Of a DNA stretch of 64,000 nucleotides, positions 36,146-45,790 are shown in pieces. The notes beneath the pieces are model-generated. The model was not told the DNA's origin and did not search any database. It saw only the letters and a list, made by a program, of their open reading frames with translations. How positions within the stretch are numbered: the first letter of the stretch is position 1; every line of letters starts with the position of its first letter. The position numbers were made by a program, and so were the translations under genes. Source of the stretch: Acinetobacter pittii ATCC 19004 = CIP 70.29 (GTDB lineage: Bacteria > Pseudomonadota > Gammaproteobacteria > Pseudomonadales > Moraxellaceae); NCBI RefSeq assembly GCF_000369045.1, contig NZ_KB849786.1, positions 913,906 through 977,905 of the forward strand, read 5' to 3'.

Positions 36146-37000
36146 ATGAATACTCGTCATTTTAGCCAGCTACCCAAAGCGGCATTGGCTTATCCAAAAG
36201 TAGTGCAAGGTTTAATTTTTAAAAAGCCGAAAGGTCCAAAAATATTACCGCAAGTTGAATATGTGGTAGATACTTTAGAAATTGATCAGAACCACCTCAA
36301 AGCTTATAACGAAGTATGTGGTTTTCAAAATAATGGCTTTGTACCAGCAATTTATTTGGCGGTGCTTTCTCAAAGTTTGCAAATGCACATGATGACGGCA
36401 GAAGCCTTTCCATTTCCAATTTTAGGTTTAGTCCATATTCGTAACCAGATTAAACAAACCAGACCAATTGGTGTAACTGAAAAACTCACTCTGTCATGCA
36501 AATTTGGGGAACTAAAACCGCATGATAAAGGTGTTCAGTTTGACTTTATTACCACAGCAAAAGTTGGTAATGAAGTAGTGATGGAAGGCTTAACGACTTA
36601 TTTATCTCGTCAAAAAGTCGAGAAAAGAGTAGGTGATAAAGCCAAAGAAGAACAAGCACCAGTTTATGTTCCTAAGGCAGAGTGGGATATTTTAGAAAAC
36701 ACAGGTCGCCGTTATGCGAAAGTGTCTGGAGATTTTAACTTAATTCATATTCATGCCATTACTGCAAAAGCATTTGGCTTTAAGCAAGCCATTGCGCATG
36801 GTATGTGGAGCAAAGCTAAAGCATTAGCAAATCTTGAATTACCAAATGCTTATGAAGCAGATGTATGGTTTAAGCTGCCAATGTTCTTACCGTCAAAAGT
36901 TGAGTTTTTAACTGCCAATACAGATAAAAAGACTGATTTCTTAATTCGTAATGCGAAATCCCAAAAACCGCATGTTGCAGGAACAGTAAAAGCATTATAA
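36146..37000 (+). CDS. MaoC-like (hydratase 2) dehydratase
   Basis: A 284-residue hot-dog protein. The hydratase-2 motif is YAKVSGDFNLIHIHAITAKAFGFKQAIAHGMWSKA with Asp and His in the expected positions (near residues 190-205). I chose ATG 36146 because AAGGTTAGG lies upstream; the longer frame overlaps fabG. It would hydrate enoyl-CoA or dehydrate 3-hydroxyacyl-CoA, matching the reductase upstream. Confidence 0.87.
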   Translation: MNTRHFSQLPKAALAYPKVVQGLIFKKPKGPKILPQVEYVVDTLEIDQNHLKAYNEVCGFQNNGFVPAIYLAVLSQSLQMHMMTAEAFPFPILGLVHIRNQIKQTRPIGVTEKLTLSCKFGELKPHDKGVQFDFITTAKVGNEVVMEGLTTYLSRQKVEKRVGDKAKEEQAPVYVPKAEWDILENTGRRYAKVSGDFNLIHIHAITAKAFGFKQAIAHGMWSKAKALANLELPNAYEADVWFKLPMFLPSKVEFLTANTDKKTDFLIRNAKSQKPHVAGTVKAL

Positions 37001-37071
37001 AAATATCAGCAGCCTGAACAGAGGTTTGGGCTGCTTTTGAGCAAAATAACAAAAAATGCAAGGAACTTCAT

Positions 37072-38331
37072 GTGATTAAAGAGATTTTACTGGCCGATAC
37101 CCATAACTATCACGGTATTTTAGATGAACGTTTTATTGATTTAGCCCACCAATTTAGTCGTCTTCAAGATGCTAGAACAGGACAAGGTGGGGCTGCTTTA
37201 GCGGTTTATTTTAGAGGTCAGAAAGTTGTAGATATCTACACGGGTCTAAAATCACAAACCGAAGCTTGGCAACCTGACACATTGGCAGTTTGTTATTCTA
37301 CAGGTAAGGGCATACTTGCAACTTTAGCGCATATTTTAGTAAGTGAAGGTTTTTTAGAATACGACAAACCGATTGCGACTTATTGGCCTGAGTTTGCTCA
37401 AAATGGAAAAGAGCAAATGACATTGCGTCATGTGCTAAGCCATCAAAGTGGCATGTTTGATGTTCGTAATATCATCGAAAGTGCAAGAGAAATGCTCGAC
37501 TGGTCACACATGTTAGATGTGGTCGCGGCGACTAAGCCAAGATTCCTTGCAGGAGAGGGTAATGCTTATCAAGCTTTAACATTTGGTTGGCTTGTGGGTG
37601 GTGTACTTGAAAAAGCAACTGGTCAATCTTTAGATCAGCTCATACAAAAATATCTTGTTGAACCGTTGCAGTTAGACGGCACTTATTTTGGGACGCCTGC
37701 AAATGAGTTGGATCGTGTAGCACGTTTAATTATTCAACCAAAACCAGAAAAACCAGCATCTACTCAAATTGAAAAACCTAAAAAGCCGCAGACGCGCAAG
37801 AGCTCACTCTCTGAAAAAATGATTACTTGGACTGGACAAGACCCTCAAGATTTTCAAGATGCTATGATTCCAAAAGGAATGAAACATCTTAGTTTCTTTA
37901 GTGACGAGGGGTTGCAAGCAGTCATTCCGGCGGCAAACGGTACGTTTACTGCAAATAGTCTTGCTAAAATTTATGCGATGCTGGCAAATCACGGTGAATG
38001 GGATGGACAGCAACTTATTCGTCCAGAAGTATTTAAAGAACTTAGTACTATTCAAAGTTATGCACGTGATCGTGTCATGCCAATACCGATGAATTGGCGT
38101 TTAGGCTATCACCGTATTATTACCATGGGTAAACGAGCTAAAAATGGATTTGGGCATATTGGCTACAATGGTTCAGGTGCATGGTGCGATCCTGAGCGTG
38201 ACCTCAGCTTTGCCTATACCCATAACTTCCAGATTGGTTCAATCACAGGTGATTATCGTTTGTGGGGACTGACTCAAGAAGCCTTACGTTGCACCGACCA
38301 AATTTTAAAAGGTCGTAAAGGCTGGTTCTAA
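37072..38331 (+). CDS. Serine beta-lactamase-like hydrolase/esterase (class C fold)
   Basis: A 419-residue protein starting with GTG 37072 (AAGGAA upstream). The nucleophile motif Ser-Thr-Gly-Lys is in VCYSTGKG near residue 80. A Tyr-Gln-Ala (YQALTFGW) segment lies near the second motif. GHIGYNGSGAWCDPE fits the third region. No signal peptide, so it is probably cytoplasmic and an EstB-type esterase rather than an antibiotic-hydrolysing enzyme. A Pro/Lys-rich linker at about 223-245 is unusual. Confidence 0.82.
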   Translation: MIKEILLADTHNYHGILDERFIDLAHQFSRLQDARTGQGGAALAVYFRGQKVVDIYTGLKSQTEAWQPDTLAVCYSTGKGILATLAHILVSEGFLEYDKPIATYWPEFAQNGKEQMTLRHVLSHQSGMFDVRNIIESAREMLDWSHMLDVVAATKPRFLAGEGNAYQALTFGWLVGGVLEKATGQSLDQLIQKYLVEPLQLDGTYFGTPANELDRVARLIIQPKPEKPASTQIEKPKKPQTRKSSLSEKMITWTGQDPQDFQDAMIPKGMKHLSFFSDEGLQAVIPAANGTFTANSLAKIYAMLANHGEWDGQQLIRPEVFKELSTIQSYARDRVMPIPMNWRLGYHRIITMGKRAKNGFGHIGYNGSGAWCDPERDLSFAYTHNFQIGSITGDYRLWGLTQEALRCTDQILKGRKGWF

Positions 38332-38377
38332 TTTTAGTATTTTAAAGCTGGCATTCTAATCAATGCCAGCTCAATAC

Positions 38378-38956
38378 CTATAATAATTCTAGGCGAATAA
38401 TCGCTTCGGTATGGCGCTTGAAATCTTCCTCAGCTAAACCTTGTAAACCAAGTTTATAAATACCTTCTAAGCCGCAAACAAAGGCAATGAGTCGCCATGC
38501 AATGTCTGTGGAATTTGATCTGTTTTTAAATTCACCTTCTTTTTGGCCACACTCAATCGCTTGCACAATTGTTTCATGCCAACTTTGCATGGCAAGGTTA
38601 TAAGCCTTTTGTATTTCTGCATCTTGCTCAATCAATAGTTCAGCTTCATTCCATAAACGTAAGTAGGGCTGAAGTTTGTCGATATTTTCTGCACCCAATA
38701 GGATGAAGAGTCTTTGAAATTGGCTAGTTGTTTGGAGAGTTTGTTCAATTTCATCGAGCTGTTCCATCAGCTTTAAAAAAGCTTCAGCTTTTAAATGAGA
38801 TGCCGAAGAAAAGTGGTGGTGAACTTGTCCGGTAGAGGTTTGTGCTTCTGTTGCGATTCTACGTACCGTCATGGCTGTAAAACCTTCAGCCAAAGCAACT
38901 TGCATGGCAGCTTGCAGAATCATTTCTCTGCGTTGATCGCGATTAAGATAGGCCAT
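38378..38956 (-). CDS. amvR: TetR-family repressor AmvR
   Basis: A 192-residue regulator from ATG 38956 (MAYLNRDQRREMILQAAM), chosen over one 10 codons upstream. The helix-turn-helix is VALAEGFTAMTVRRIATEAQTSTGQVHHHFSSASHL. It is divergent from an MFS pump that matches AmvA, the known arrangement for the AmvR (SmvR-type) repressor. Two matching inverted repeats lie between them. Confidence 0.85.
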   Translation of the reverse strand: MAYLNRDQRREMILQAAMQVALAEGFTAMTVRRIATEAQTSTGQVHHHFSSASHLKAEAFLKLMEQLDEIEQTLQTTSQFQRLFILLGAENIDKLQPYLRLWNEAELLIEQDAEIQKAYNLAMQSWHETIVQAIECGQKEGEFKNRSNSTDIAWRLIAFVCGLEGIYKLGLQGLAEEDFKRHTEAIIRLELL

Positions 38957-39005
38957 GTTTCTTTCACTTGACTGAATTCGACACAAATTACATTAAAACT
39001 AAAAG

Positions 39006-39021
39006 TTGGACAAGTGTCCAA
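39006..39021. promoter_or_regulatory. AmvR operator copy 1
   Basis: TTGGACA-AG-TGTCCAA, a perfect 7+7 inverted repeat in the amvR/amvA intergenic region; a near copy lies 38 bases on. Confidence 0.65.
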
Positions 39022-39043
39022 TTGTGTATATAATAACCATAAT

Positions 39044-39059
39044 TTGAACACATGTCCAA
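39044..39059. promoter_or_regulatory. AmvR operator copy 2
   Basis: TTGAACA-CA-TGTCCAA, one mismatch from copy 1. It covers an ATG at 39052, which argues that amvA starts at 39082. Confidence 0.6.
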
Positions 39060-39081
39060 GTTTTGGATATTGAAGAGCGTT

Positions 39082-40560
39082 ATGCAAAAAAAATGGTTAA
39101 TCCTGACAATTATCGTCCTTATTTATTTACCGGTTACGATTGATGCAACGGTGATGCATGTTGCAACACCATCTTTAAGTGCAGCATTGAATTTAACTGC
39201 CAATCAGCTTTTATGGGTTATTGATATTTATTCACTGATTATGGCGGGTTTGATTTTGTCAATGGGTGCACTCGGTGATCGTATCGGCTTTAAAAAATTA
39301 TTATTTATTGGAACCGCAGTTTTTGGTGTGGGTTCGTTAGCTGCGGCTTTTTCTCCAACTGCCTATGCCTTAATTGCTTCTCGTGCTGTCTTAGGGCTAG
39401 GGGCAGCTATGCTTATTCCTGCCACTTTATCCGGCATCCGTAATGCTTTTACCGAAGAAAAGCAGAGAAATTTTGCACTTGGTCTTTGGTCTACAGTGGG
39501 TGGTGGTGGAGCAGCTTTTGGTCCATTAGTCGGTGGTTTTGTACTAGAACACTTCCATTGGGGAGCTGTATTTCTTATCAATATCCCGATTATTTTAGTG
39601 GTTCTGGTCATGATTGTGATGATTATCCCTAAACAACAAGAGAAGACTGATCAGCCAATTAATTTAGGGCAAGCTTTAATTTTGGTTGTAGCCATTTTAA
39701 GCCTGATCTATTCAATCAAATCGGCGATGTACAACTTCTCGGTACTTACAGTCGTGATGTTTGTAATTGGTATAAGTACTTTAATCCACTTCATTCGAAG
39801 CCAAAAAAGAGCTACGACGCCAATGATTGATCTGGAATTGTTTAAACATCCAGTGATTTCTACCAGCATTGTCATGGCTGTTGTTTCTATGATTGCTTTG
39901 GTTGGTTTTGAATTACTCTTGTCTCAAGAGTTGCAGTTTGTACATGGTTTTTCTCCATTACAGGCAGCCATGTTTATTATCCCATTTATGATTGCGATTA
40001 GTTTAGGTGGTCCATTAGCTGGAATTTGCTTGAATAAGTGGGGACTTAGACTTGTATCTACTGTTGGTATTTTAATAAGTGGATTTAGTCTATGGGGACT
40101 CGCCCAGCTTAACTTTTCTACCGATCACTTTTTAGCATGGACGTGTATGGTCTTTTTAGGCTTTAGCATTGAGATTGCCTTACTTGCTTCAACTGCTGCA
40201 ATTATGTCATCTGTACCTCCGCAAAAGGCGAGTGCAGCAGGTGCCATTGAAGGGATGGCTTACGAGCTTGGGGCTGGTTTGGGCGTTGCTATATTTGGGT
40301 TAATGTTATCTTGGTTTTATAGTCGTTCAATTATTTTGCCAGAACAGCTCCCAACGGACTTAATTGAAAAAGCGAGTATCTCGATTGGAGAAACCATGCA
40401 ATTAGCGTCTAACCTTGAAAATCCTTTGGGAGGACAATTAATTGCAGTTGCGCAGCAAGCTTTTAGCTATGCCCATAGTTGGGTACTTACCATTTCAGCT
40501 ATTTGTTTCTTCCTTTTAACTGTATTTGTCTGGCTGAGCTTTCCAAAGAAAGTAAATTAA
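39082..40560 (+). CDS. amvA: MFS multidrug efflux pump AmvA (SmvA/QacA type)
   Basis: A 492-residue, 14-helix DHA2 transporter from ATG 39082. The N terminus MQKKWLILTIIVLIYLPVTIDATVMHVATPSLSAAL has the DHA2 motif D, and motif A follows as LGDRIGFKKLL. It matches AmvA, a proton-driven pump for cationic dyes, disinfectants and erythromycin in Acinetobacter. Control is by the divergent AmvR at the two palindromes. Confidence 0.92.
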   Translation: MQKKWLILTIIVLIYLPVTIDATVMHVATPSLSAALNLTANQLLWVIDIYSLIMAGLILSMGALGDRIGFKKLLFIGTAVFGVGSLAAAFSPTAYALIASRAVLGLGAAMLIPATLSGIRNAFTEEKQRNFALGLWSTVGGGGAAFGPLVGGFVLEHFHWGAVFLINIPIILVVLVMIVMIIPKQQEKTDQPINLGQALILVVAILSLIYSIKSAMYNFSVLTVVMFVIGISTLIHFIRSQKRATTPMIDLELFKHPVISTSIVMAVVSMIALVGFELLLSQELQFVHGFSPLQAAMFIIPFMIAISLGGPLAGICLNKWGLRLVSTVGILISGFSLWGLAQLNFSTDHFLAWTCMVFLGFSIEIALLASTAAIMSSVPPQKASAAGAIEGMAYELGAGLGVAIFGLMLSWFYSRSIILPEQLPTDLIEKASISIGETMQLASNLENPLGGQLIAVAQQAFSYAHSWVLTISAICFFLLTVFVWLSFPKKVN

Positions 40561-40565
40561 AACTA

Positions 40566-40604
40566 AAGGATAAAAAGAGAGGCTACCTTTCTTTTTATCC
40601 TTAA
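40566..40604 (+). terminator. Rho-independent terminator
   Basis: AAGGATAAAAAGA/TCTTTTTATCCTT stem just after the amvA stop. Confidence 0.75.
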
Positions 40605-40818
40605 ATATCTTTTTAATATTTTCTACATATTAAAAATTGGTTATTTAATTCTCATAAATAAACTATTCTTTAAAAAGGTTCATATTTTTATTTCAAAATG
40701 ATTCAGTAGTCATGTAATTGAAATTTAATGAAAAATTAATTGTTGTGAAATTGACTGTGTAAAAATAGTTTGCTAACCTGCTATTCGAAAAATCTAAAAA
40801 CAAATAAAAGAGGCTGCT

Positions 40819-42600
40819 GTGAATTTTAAATTAAAAACATCACTCATTATTGGAGCAATTGTTGCGTCTTCACTTGTATATGCCGCAACTGTACTTTCAC
40901 CAAATCAGAATAATAATAGTGGATCAATTCCATCCGGTTATTCAGATTTAGAATTTAATCTAGCAAATGGGAATTGGGTCAAAAACCTCACTTTACCCAC
41001 AAGTGCTAATAATTTGGACAAAATTACAATTCGTTCTAGTGCTGCCTATAGTAGTTATCTAGATACTTCTAATACCAATATTCCGTTAGAGGTTTTAAAG
41101 ATAAATAGTGGTGATGTTTACCAATTCATCTTTAATAGTAGTCAAAATAAATGGATCGCTCAGTTAGCGACAGTGAGTCCTACTAATGGTGCGACCTATG
41201 AAGTCGTTCCATTAACAACTGCATCAATGCAAAAAGTACTTATTCAAAATGACAAATGGGCACAAACCATAGCATTACCGAGTGATGTACGTGATGGAAC
41301 AACCGTACAAGTTGTTTCTACAGCAAGTGCAAGTTCGGACATTGATAAAACAAATTTACTATTCCCGAGCAGTTTTATATTAAAAAATGGATCTGAATAT
41401 TGGTTTAAATATTATTCTGCTTTAGGAAAATGGGTTCCAGAATATATAAAACCACAGAAGCTAAATGTTCAGCAAATTGGAACGTCATTAGCGACAGTTA
41501 ATAGTCCACTTACAGAAATTTCATTTGGAGATGGAAACTGGGTTTCCAATTTCACTTTGCCTACCACTGCAAGTGATCGGGATAGAATTATTATCAAGTC
41601 TACAGCGACTTGGTCTGCAAAAATTAATAATACTAATATTAATAGCCAAGCGACTTTAACGCTTAAAACAGGCGATCAATATGAGTTTATGTATGTAAGC
41701 GACAAAGGATATTGGCAATTGATCTCTTCACCTACAAAGGTGATTGATTCAGCCGCAACAATCCCTGCAACTTTACCGAATATGACTCAGCCTACTTTAA
41801 AGGTAAAACTTTCTACCTCAAATTGGCAGCCAACCTTACAACTACCTGCTAAAGCTCAAGTCGGCGATAAAGTTGTTATTGTGTCAAATGCATCGGCAGA
41901 CACCTATATTAATGCTGCTAATGGCTTGTCTACCGCAATTAAAAATGGTGAAAATCGCCGTTTTATATACACCGCTCAAGGCTGGACAGTAGATAGTTAT
42001 ACAATTGATATGTTGTTGGTTTCTAGCCCAGAGGTAAACTCAATTTTAGGAGAGAGCGCTGCAAAACTTAGAATGATTGAAGGTGTGAACTTAACGAATT
42101 TAACTGCTGACAATTCGAATGCACGTTTTTATTTAAGAGATGTAGGTTATCTAACTTATAAAATTCCTGCTGCCACTTTAAAAGAAGCAATTTCTACTGG
42201 ACGAGATGACACCACGGTACAAAATGAGCGGAAACGTGTATTGGCAGACGGTGTTTATTATCAAGGTAATGAACCGGGTGACGGTGGTTGTGGTTGGGCT
42301 TGGATTAATGCTTCTGCATATAACATGATTGGTGCAAATGATATTGCAGGTTGTTCTTTCGCTGCTATGCGTCATGAAGTTGGGCATAATCTTGGCCTAT
42401 ACCATAATGGTTCAACCAATATTGGTTCAGGCTTTGCTCATCCGTTAGGAAGTACAGCAATGGGTGGTAATAATATTAATTTTTATTCGAGTCCATACCT
42501 ATACAACCCTAAATATGGTGTACGTTTAGGTGTAGAAGGAAAAATTGATGCTGTCAGTGTCATTAATCTGAATGTACAGAAAATTTCTCTATATAACTAA
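40819..42600 (+). CDS. cpaA: Secreted zinc metalloprotease CpaA
   Basis: A 593-residue protein starting with GTG (AAAGAGG upstream). It has a signal peptide, then four related beta modules of about 80-90 residues (roughly 40-120, 130-215, 222-300, 318-395), each with a W near the start and an LPT/LPS/LPA-type turn. A C-terminal metzincin-like protease has the zinc motif His519-Glu-Val-Gly-His523 and His529, with a Met-turn near 548. The layout matches CpaA, the type II-secreted glycan-specific adamalysin-like protease of Acinetobacter that cleaves O-glycoproteins such as coagulation factors. cpaB follows. A TTGACT (40751-40756) lies 17 bases before TAACCT. Confidence 0.92.
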   Translation: MNFKLKTSLIIGAIVASSLVYAATVLSPNQNNNSGSIPSGYSDLEFNLANGNWVKNLTLPTSANNLDKITIRSSAAYSSYLDTSNTNIPLEVLKINSGDVYQFIFNSSQNKWIAQLATVSPTNGATYEVVPLTTASMQKVLIQNDKWAQTIALPSDVRDGTTVQVVSTASASSDIDKTNLLFPSSFILKNGSEYWFKYYSALGKWVPEYIKPQKLNVQQIGTSLATVNSPLTEISFGDGNWVSNFTLPTTASDRDRIIIKSTATWSAKINNTNINSQATLTLKTGDQYEFMYVSDKGYWQLISSPTKVIDSAATIPATLPNMTQPTLKVKLSTSNWQPTLQLPAKAQVGDKVVIVSNASADTYINAANGLSTAIKNGENRRFIYTAQGWTVDSYTIDMLLVSSPEVNSILGESAAKLRMIEGVNLTNLTADNSNARFYLRDVGYLTYKIPAATLKEAISTGRDDTTVQNERKRVLADGVYYQGNEPGDGGCGWAWINASAYNMIGANDIAGCSFAAMRHEVGHNLGLYHNGSTNIGSGFAHPLGSTAMGGNNINFYSSPYLYNPKYGVRLGVEGKIDAVSVINLNVQKISLYN

Positions 42601-42622
42601 TTTCTATTTCTAGCTGTAAATA

Positions 42623-43255
42623 ATGAAGAAAAATAAATTGTTAATAGGAACTGCTATCGCTTGTGTGGCGTTAGCAGTTTTAATCTGGTTTGCCTTCTCA
42701 CAGCAAAGCTCTTCTGCTTTAACGTCTTCTTTAGAAAAGGGGCAAGGGACTGGGCAAAAACTGGCAGATAATCAGAATGAATTTGCTCGTCAAAATATAC
42801 TGAATTTGAGTGCGTCCGAAAAAGAAAGATTGTCTCAGCAACAGATTGTTTTTAATGAAATAGAAAAGGATCAACTACCTTCTAATGTTAATTTTCCACT
42901 AATTAAAAATGCAGAAGGTATGGTCATTAAATATGATCCAAATGTGATTGAGCTTAAAAAAGTGGGTGACACTGTTAAGTTTCAAATGTTGGAATATGGC
43001 ATTAATCGCACTGGCAAAATTGTAGAGATCGAACCTGTTGACCAAGATATTGTTCGGTGGACCGGTAAATTTGATCAGGGCGATCCGAATCAAAATTTCT
43101 TTACCATTACTCAAAGTCAAAAAGACCACTATACGATCATGCAAATTTTTACCGAGAAGGGAAATTATTCGGCTGAAATTAAGGATGGTGTGGGACTCCT
43201 GCAAACGATGGATGAGGGTGTTACAGATCAGGAGTTACACCATGATCATCCTTAG
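42623..43255 (+). CDS. cpaB: CpaB membrane-anchored chaperone of CpaA
   Basis: A 210-residue protein with an N-terminal membrane helix (LIGTAIACVALAVLIWFAF, about residues 6-24) and a periplasmic domain. It lies 22 bases after cpaA on the same strand. Size, anchor and position match CpaB, the steric chaperone needed for stability and type II secretion of CpaA. The last residues (ELHHDHP) are His/Asp-rich. Confidence 0.88.
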   Translation: MKKNKLLIGTAIACVALAVLIWFAFSQQSSSALTSSLEKGQGTGQKLADNQNEFARQNILNLSASEKERLSQQQIVFNEIEKDQLPSNVNFPLIKNAEGMVIKYDPNVIELKKVGDTVKFQMLEYGINRTGKIVEIEPVDQDIVRWTGKFDQGDPNQNFFTITQSQKDHYTIMQIFTEKGNYSAEIKDGVGLLQTMDEGVTDQELHHDHP

Positions 43256-43378
43256 ACAAATAAACGGTTCTGGTAGAGAAAAGAAGCCAGTTCGCGGTTT
43301 ATCTGTACGGATATGAGCTTTATGCGTTCACACTCTTTTAAAAACAAAGTATGCTTATGCCTGTAACAAGGAGCATAC

Positions 43379-45466
43379 ATGTATCAAGTACTTGCTAGAA
43401 AATACCGTCCACGTAATTTCAATGAGTTAGTGGGGCAAAACCACGTTTCCCGTGCATTAAGTAGTGCATTGGAACGCGGTCGTCTTCACCATGCTTATTT
43501 ATTTACAGGAACGCGTGGTGTAGGTAAAACTACAATTGCACGTATTTTAGCCAAGTGTTTGAACTGTGAAACGGGTGTAACTTCTACACCATGTGAAGTC
43601 TGCGCAACCTGTAAAGCGGTAAACGAAGGCCGTTTTATTGACCTGATCGAAATTGATGCTGCTTCAAGAACAAAAGTAGAAGATACACGTGAACTTTTAG
43701 ACAACGTTCCGTATGCGCCAACGCAAGGACGTTTTAAGGTTTACCTGATTGACGAAGTACATATGCTATCGACGCATTCTTTTAATGCGTTATTAAAAAC
43801 ACTAGAAGAACCACCAGAACACGTTAAGTTCCTATTTGCTACGACTGACCCACAAAAGCTACCGATTACAGTTATTTCACGTTGTTTGCAATTTACTTTA
43901 CGGCCTTTGGCTGTCGATGAAATTACCAAGCACCTTGGCGCTATTCTCGAAAAAGAACAGATTACTGCTGACCAAGATGCAATTTGGCAAATTGCTGAAT
44001 CTGCTCAAGGTTCACTGCGTGATGCATTATCTTTAACTGACCAAGCCATTGCTTATGGTCAAGGTTCTGTACATCACCAAGATGTTAAAGAAATGCTGGG
44101 TCTAATCGACCGTACGATCATTTATGATTTGATTTTGGCGATTCATCAAAATCAACGTGAGAAAGTTAGTCAGCTTTTATTGCAATTTAGACATCAGGCG
44201 TTAGACGTGTCACTTGTGCTTGACCAGCTCATTTCGACATTGCATGAATTGGCAATTTTGCAATATCTACCTGATTTGAGTTTGAAATATAGCGATGAAA
44301 TCAATCGCAAAATCATGCAATTGTCTAAGTTGATTTCTGCTCAAGATTTACAGCTATATTACCAAATCGCATGTAAAGGACGTTCAGACTTGCAACTTGC
44401 CGTGACGCAAGAGCAAGGTTTTGAAATGTGTGTTTTACGCTTGTTGGCATTCCGTCCTTTAGCACCAAATGAAATTGTGGTGTCAGAGCCTGTTCAACAA
44501 AATGGACAAGCACTAGTGGGTTTGAGTCAACAAGCTCAGCCAACAGTCCAAGAGATTACTCCAGTAAATACGGTTCAACCTGTTGAAGTTATTAAGCAGC
44601 CCGCTATGGTTGAACCTGAACCTGAACCTGAACCTGAACCTGAACCTGAACCTGAACCTGAACCTGAACCTCAGTCTAATCAGGATTTAATGGTATTTGA
44701 CCCAAATCATCATGAGTTGATTGGGCTTGATTCAGCAGTTGTTCAAGAGACTGTTAGTGTTCTAGAGGAAGATTTCATTCCTGTACCAGAACAAAAGTTA
44801 GTACAAGTGCAGGCAGAAACACAAACTAAAAATATTGAACCTGAACCAGCTTTCACTGCTGAACCTCAAGGTTTGTTTGAGACATCTAGCGCTGAATTTT
44901 CCCTTGGTCAAGATGTGCCTATAACTCCTGATTTGTCTTCTGAACCTGTTATTGAACAACAGTCATTTGTACAAGCCGAAGTAATGGTTCAAACAGAAAC
45001 AGTTGCCGTTGTAAAAGAGCCTAGTGCAACTGATAACGGTCAGTTGATGCCTCAAGATATCTTGAAGCTTTCTCCTCAAGTTTTGGAAGGTGAGTGGACA
45101 CTCGAAAAGTGGGAATATTGGTTTAGAAATAGTCAGCTTTCTCCAGCCGTTCAAGAACTTGCTCAACATGGTGTGATGACTGGTGAAATTGGTGGCAATA
45201 CTATTTTCCATATTCCTCAAGAATATGAAAATATGCTGACCCAATTACAACAAGGCCTTATTGATGCATTAAATGAGCAATGGCCGAATACTCAATTTAC
45301 AGTTGAATATGGTGCTTTGAATACATCTACCCCCTATACCATTCAAAGTGCACGTAAAGAAAAAGCCTTTCATAGAGCAGTTGAGCTATTACAGCAACAG
45401 CCAGTTATTAAGAGTCTCATAGAAACTTTTGATGGCGAACTACAAAATATTCAATTAAAGCCTTAA
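43379..45466 (+). CDS. dnaX: DNA polymerase III subunits gamma and tau
   Basis: A 695-residue protein. The AAA+ clamp-loader domain opens MYQVLARKYRPRNFNELVGQNHV, with Walker A GTRGVGKTTIARIL, a four-Cys zinc module (CLNCETG to CATCKAV) and the sensor segment DEVHMLSTHSFNALLKTLEEPPEHVKFLFATTD. Residues about 360-560 are a variable linker that contains a Glu-Pro repeat. The C-terminal 130 residues fit the tau domain. AAGGAG precedes the ATG. I saw no A-AAA-AAG slippery heptamer of the E. coli kind, so gamma may be made differently or not at all. Confidence 0.95.
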   Translation: MYQVLARKYRPRNFNELVGQNHVSRALSSALERGRLHHAYLFTGTRGVGKTTIARILAKCLNCETGVTSTPCEVCATCKAVNEGRFIDLIEIDAASRTKVEDTRELLDNVPYAPTQGRFKVYLIDEVHMLSTHSFNALLKTLEEPPEHVKFLFATTDPQKLPITVISRCLQFTLRPLAVDEITKHLGAILEKEQITADQDAIWQIAESAQGSLRDALSLTDQAIAYGQGSVHHQDVKEMLGLIDRTIIYDLILAIHQNQREKVSQLLLQFRHQALDVSLVLDQLISTLHELAILQYLPDLSLKYSDEINRKIMQLSKLISAQDLQLYYQIACKGRSDLQLAVTQEQGFEMCVLRLLAFRPLAPNEIVVSEPVQQNGQALVGLSQQAQPTVQEITPVNTVQPVEVIKQPAMVEPEPEPEPEPEPEPEPEPEPQSNQDLMVFDPNHHELIGLDSAVVQETVSVLEEDFIPVPEQKLVQVQAETQTKNIEPEPAFTAEPQGLFETSSAEFSLGQDVPITPDLSSEPVIEQQSFVQAEVMVQTETVAVVKEPSATDNGQLMPQDILKLSPQVLEGEWTLEKWEYWFRNSQLSPAVQELAQHGVMTGEIGGNTIFHIPQEYENMLTQLQQGLIDALNEQWPNTQFTVEYGALNTSTPYTIQSARKEKAFHRAVELLQQQPVIKSLIETFDGELQNIQLKP
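44611..44670 (+). repeat. Hexanucleotide tandem repeat in dnaX (10 copies)
   Basis: Ten perfect TGAACC units, encoding alternating Glu-Pro. Unit length is a multiple of 3, so copy-number change would alter linker length without frameshift. Confidence 0.95.
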
Positions 45467-45611
45467 ATTCATCTGATTTTTGATCTGGTGCAGAATATGA
45501 AAATAATAGACTTTTCATATTTTTCACTGGATTGAAATATTTGGGTCATGTCACTGTCATTGTACTTTTCTATGTTAGCCATTTTAGATTTTAAATGGAC
45601 TATATATCGTC

Positions 45612-45764
45612 ATGAAAAGGCAATGCACTGGAATAAATAGTTTTAAATATTCATATTTTTTATTAATCGGCGCGATTCTGCTGAGTGGTTGTAACGACTC
45701 GGCAAATGATAATTCAAATACACCAGATACAGGTAAAAAGCCTGTAATGCGCTGTGCTCCATAA
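45612..45764 (+). CDS. Small lipoprotein upstream of phospholipase C
   Basis: ATG 45612 to TAA 45762-45764, 50 residues. LLIGAILLSGCNDS gives lipobox LSGC at Cys27, with a 23-residue polar mature part. It lies 26 bases before the phospholipase gene on the same strand. Shine-Dalgarno is weak, and the 10-residue stretch before the hydrophobic core is unusual. Confidence 0.5.
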   Translation: MKRQCTGINSFKYSYFLLIGAILLSGCNDSANDNSNTPDTGKKPVMRCAP

Positions 45765-45790
45765 ACTTAAATAATAAAAAGAACCTGATC

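Noticed and set aside
43379..45466. Programmed frameshift for dnaX gamma
   Set aside because: No A-AAA-AAG heptamer found near the expected junction; only a GAAAAAG in the wrong place and frame.
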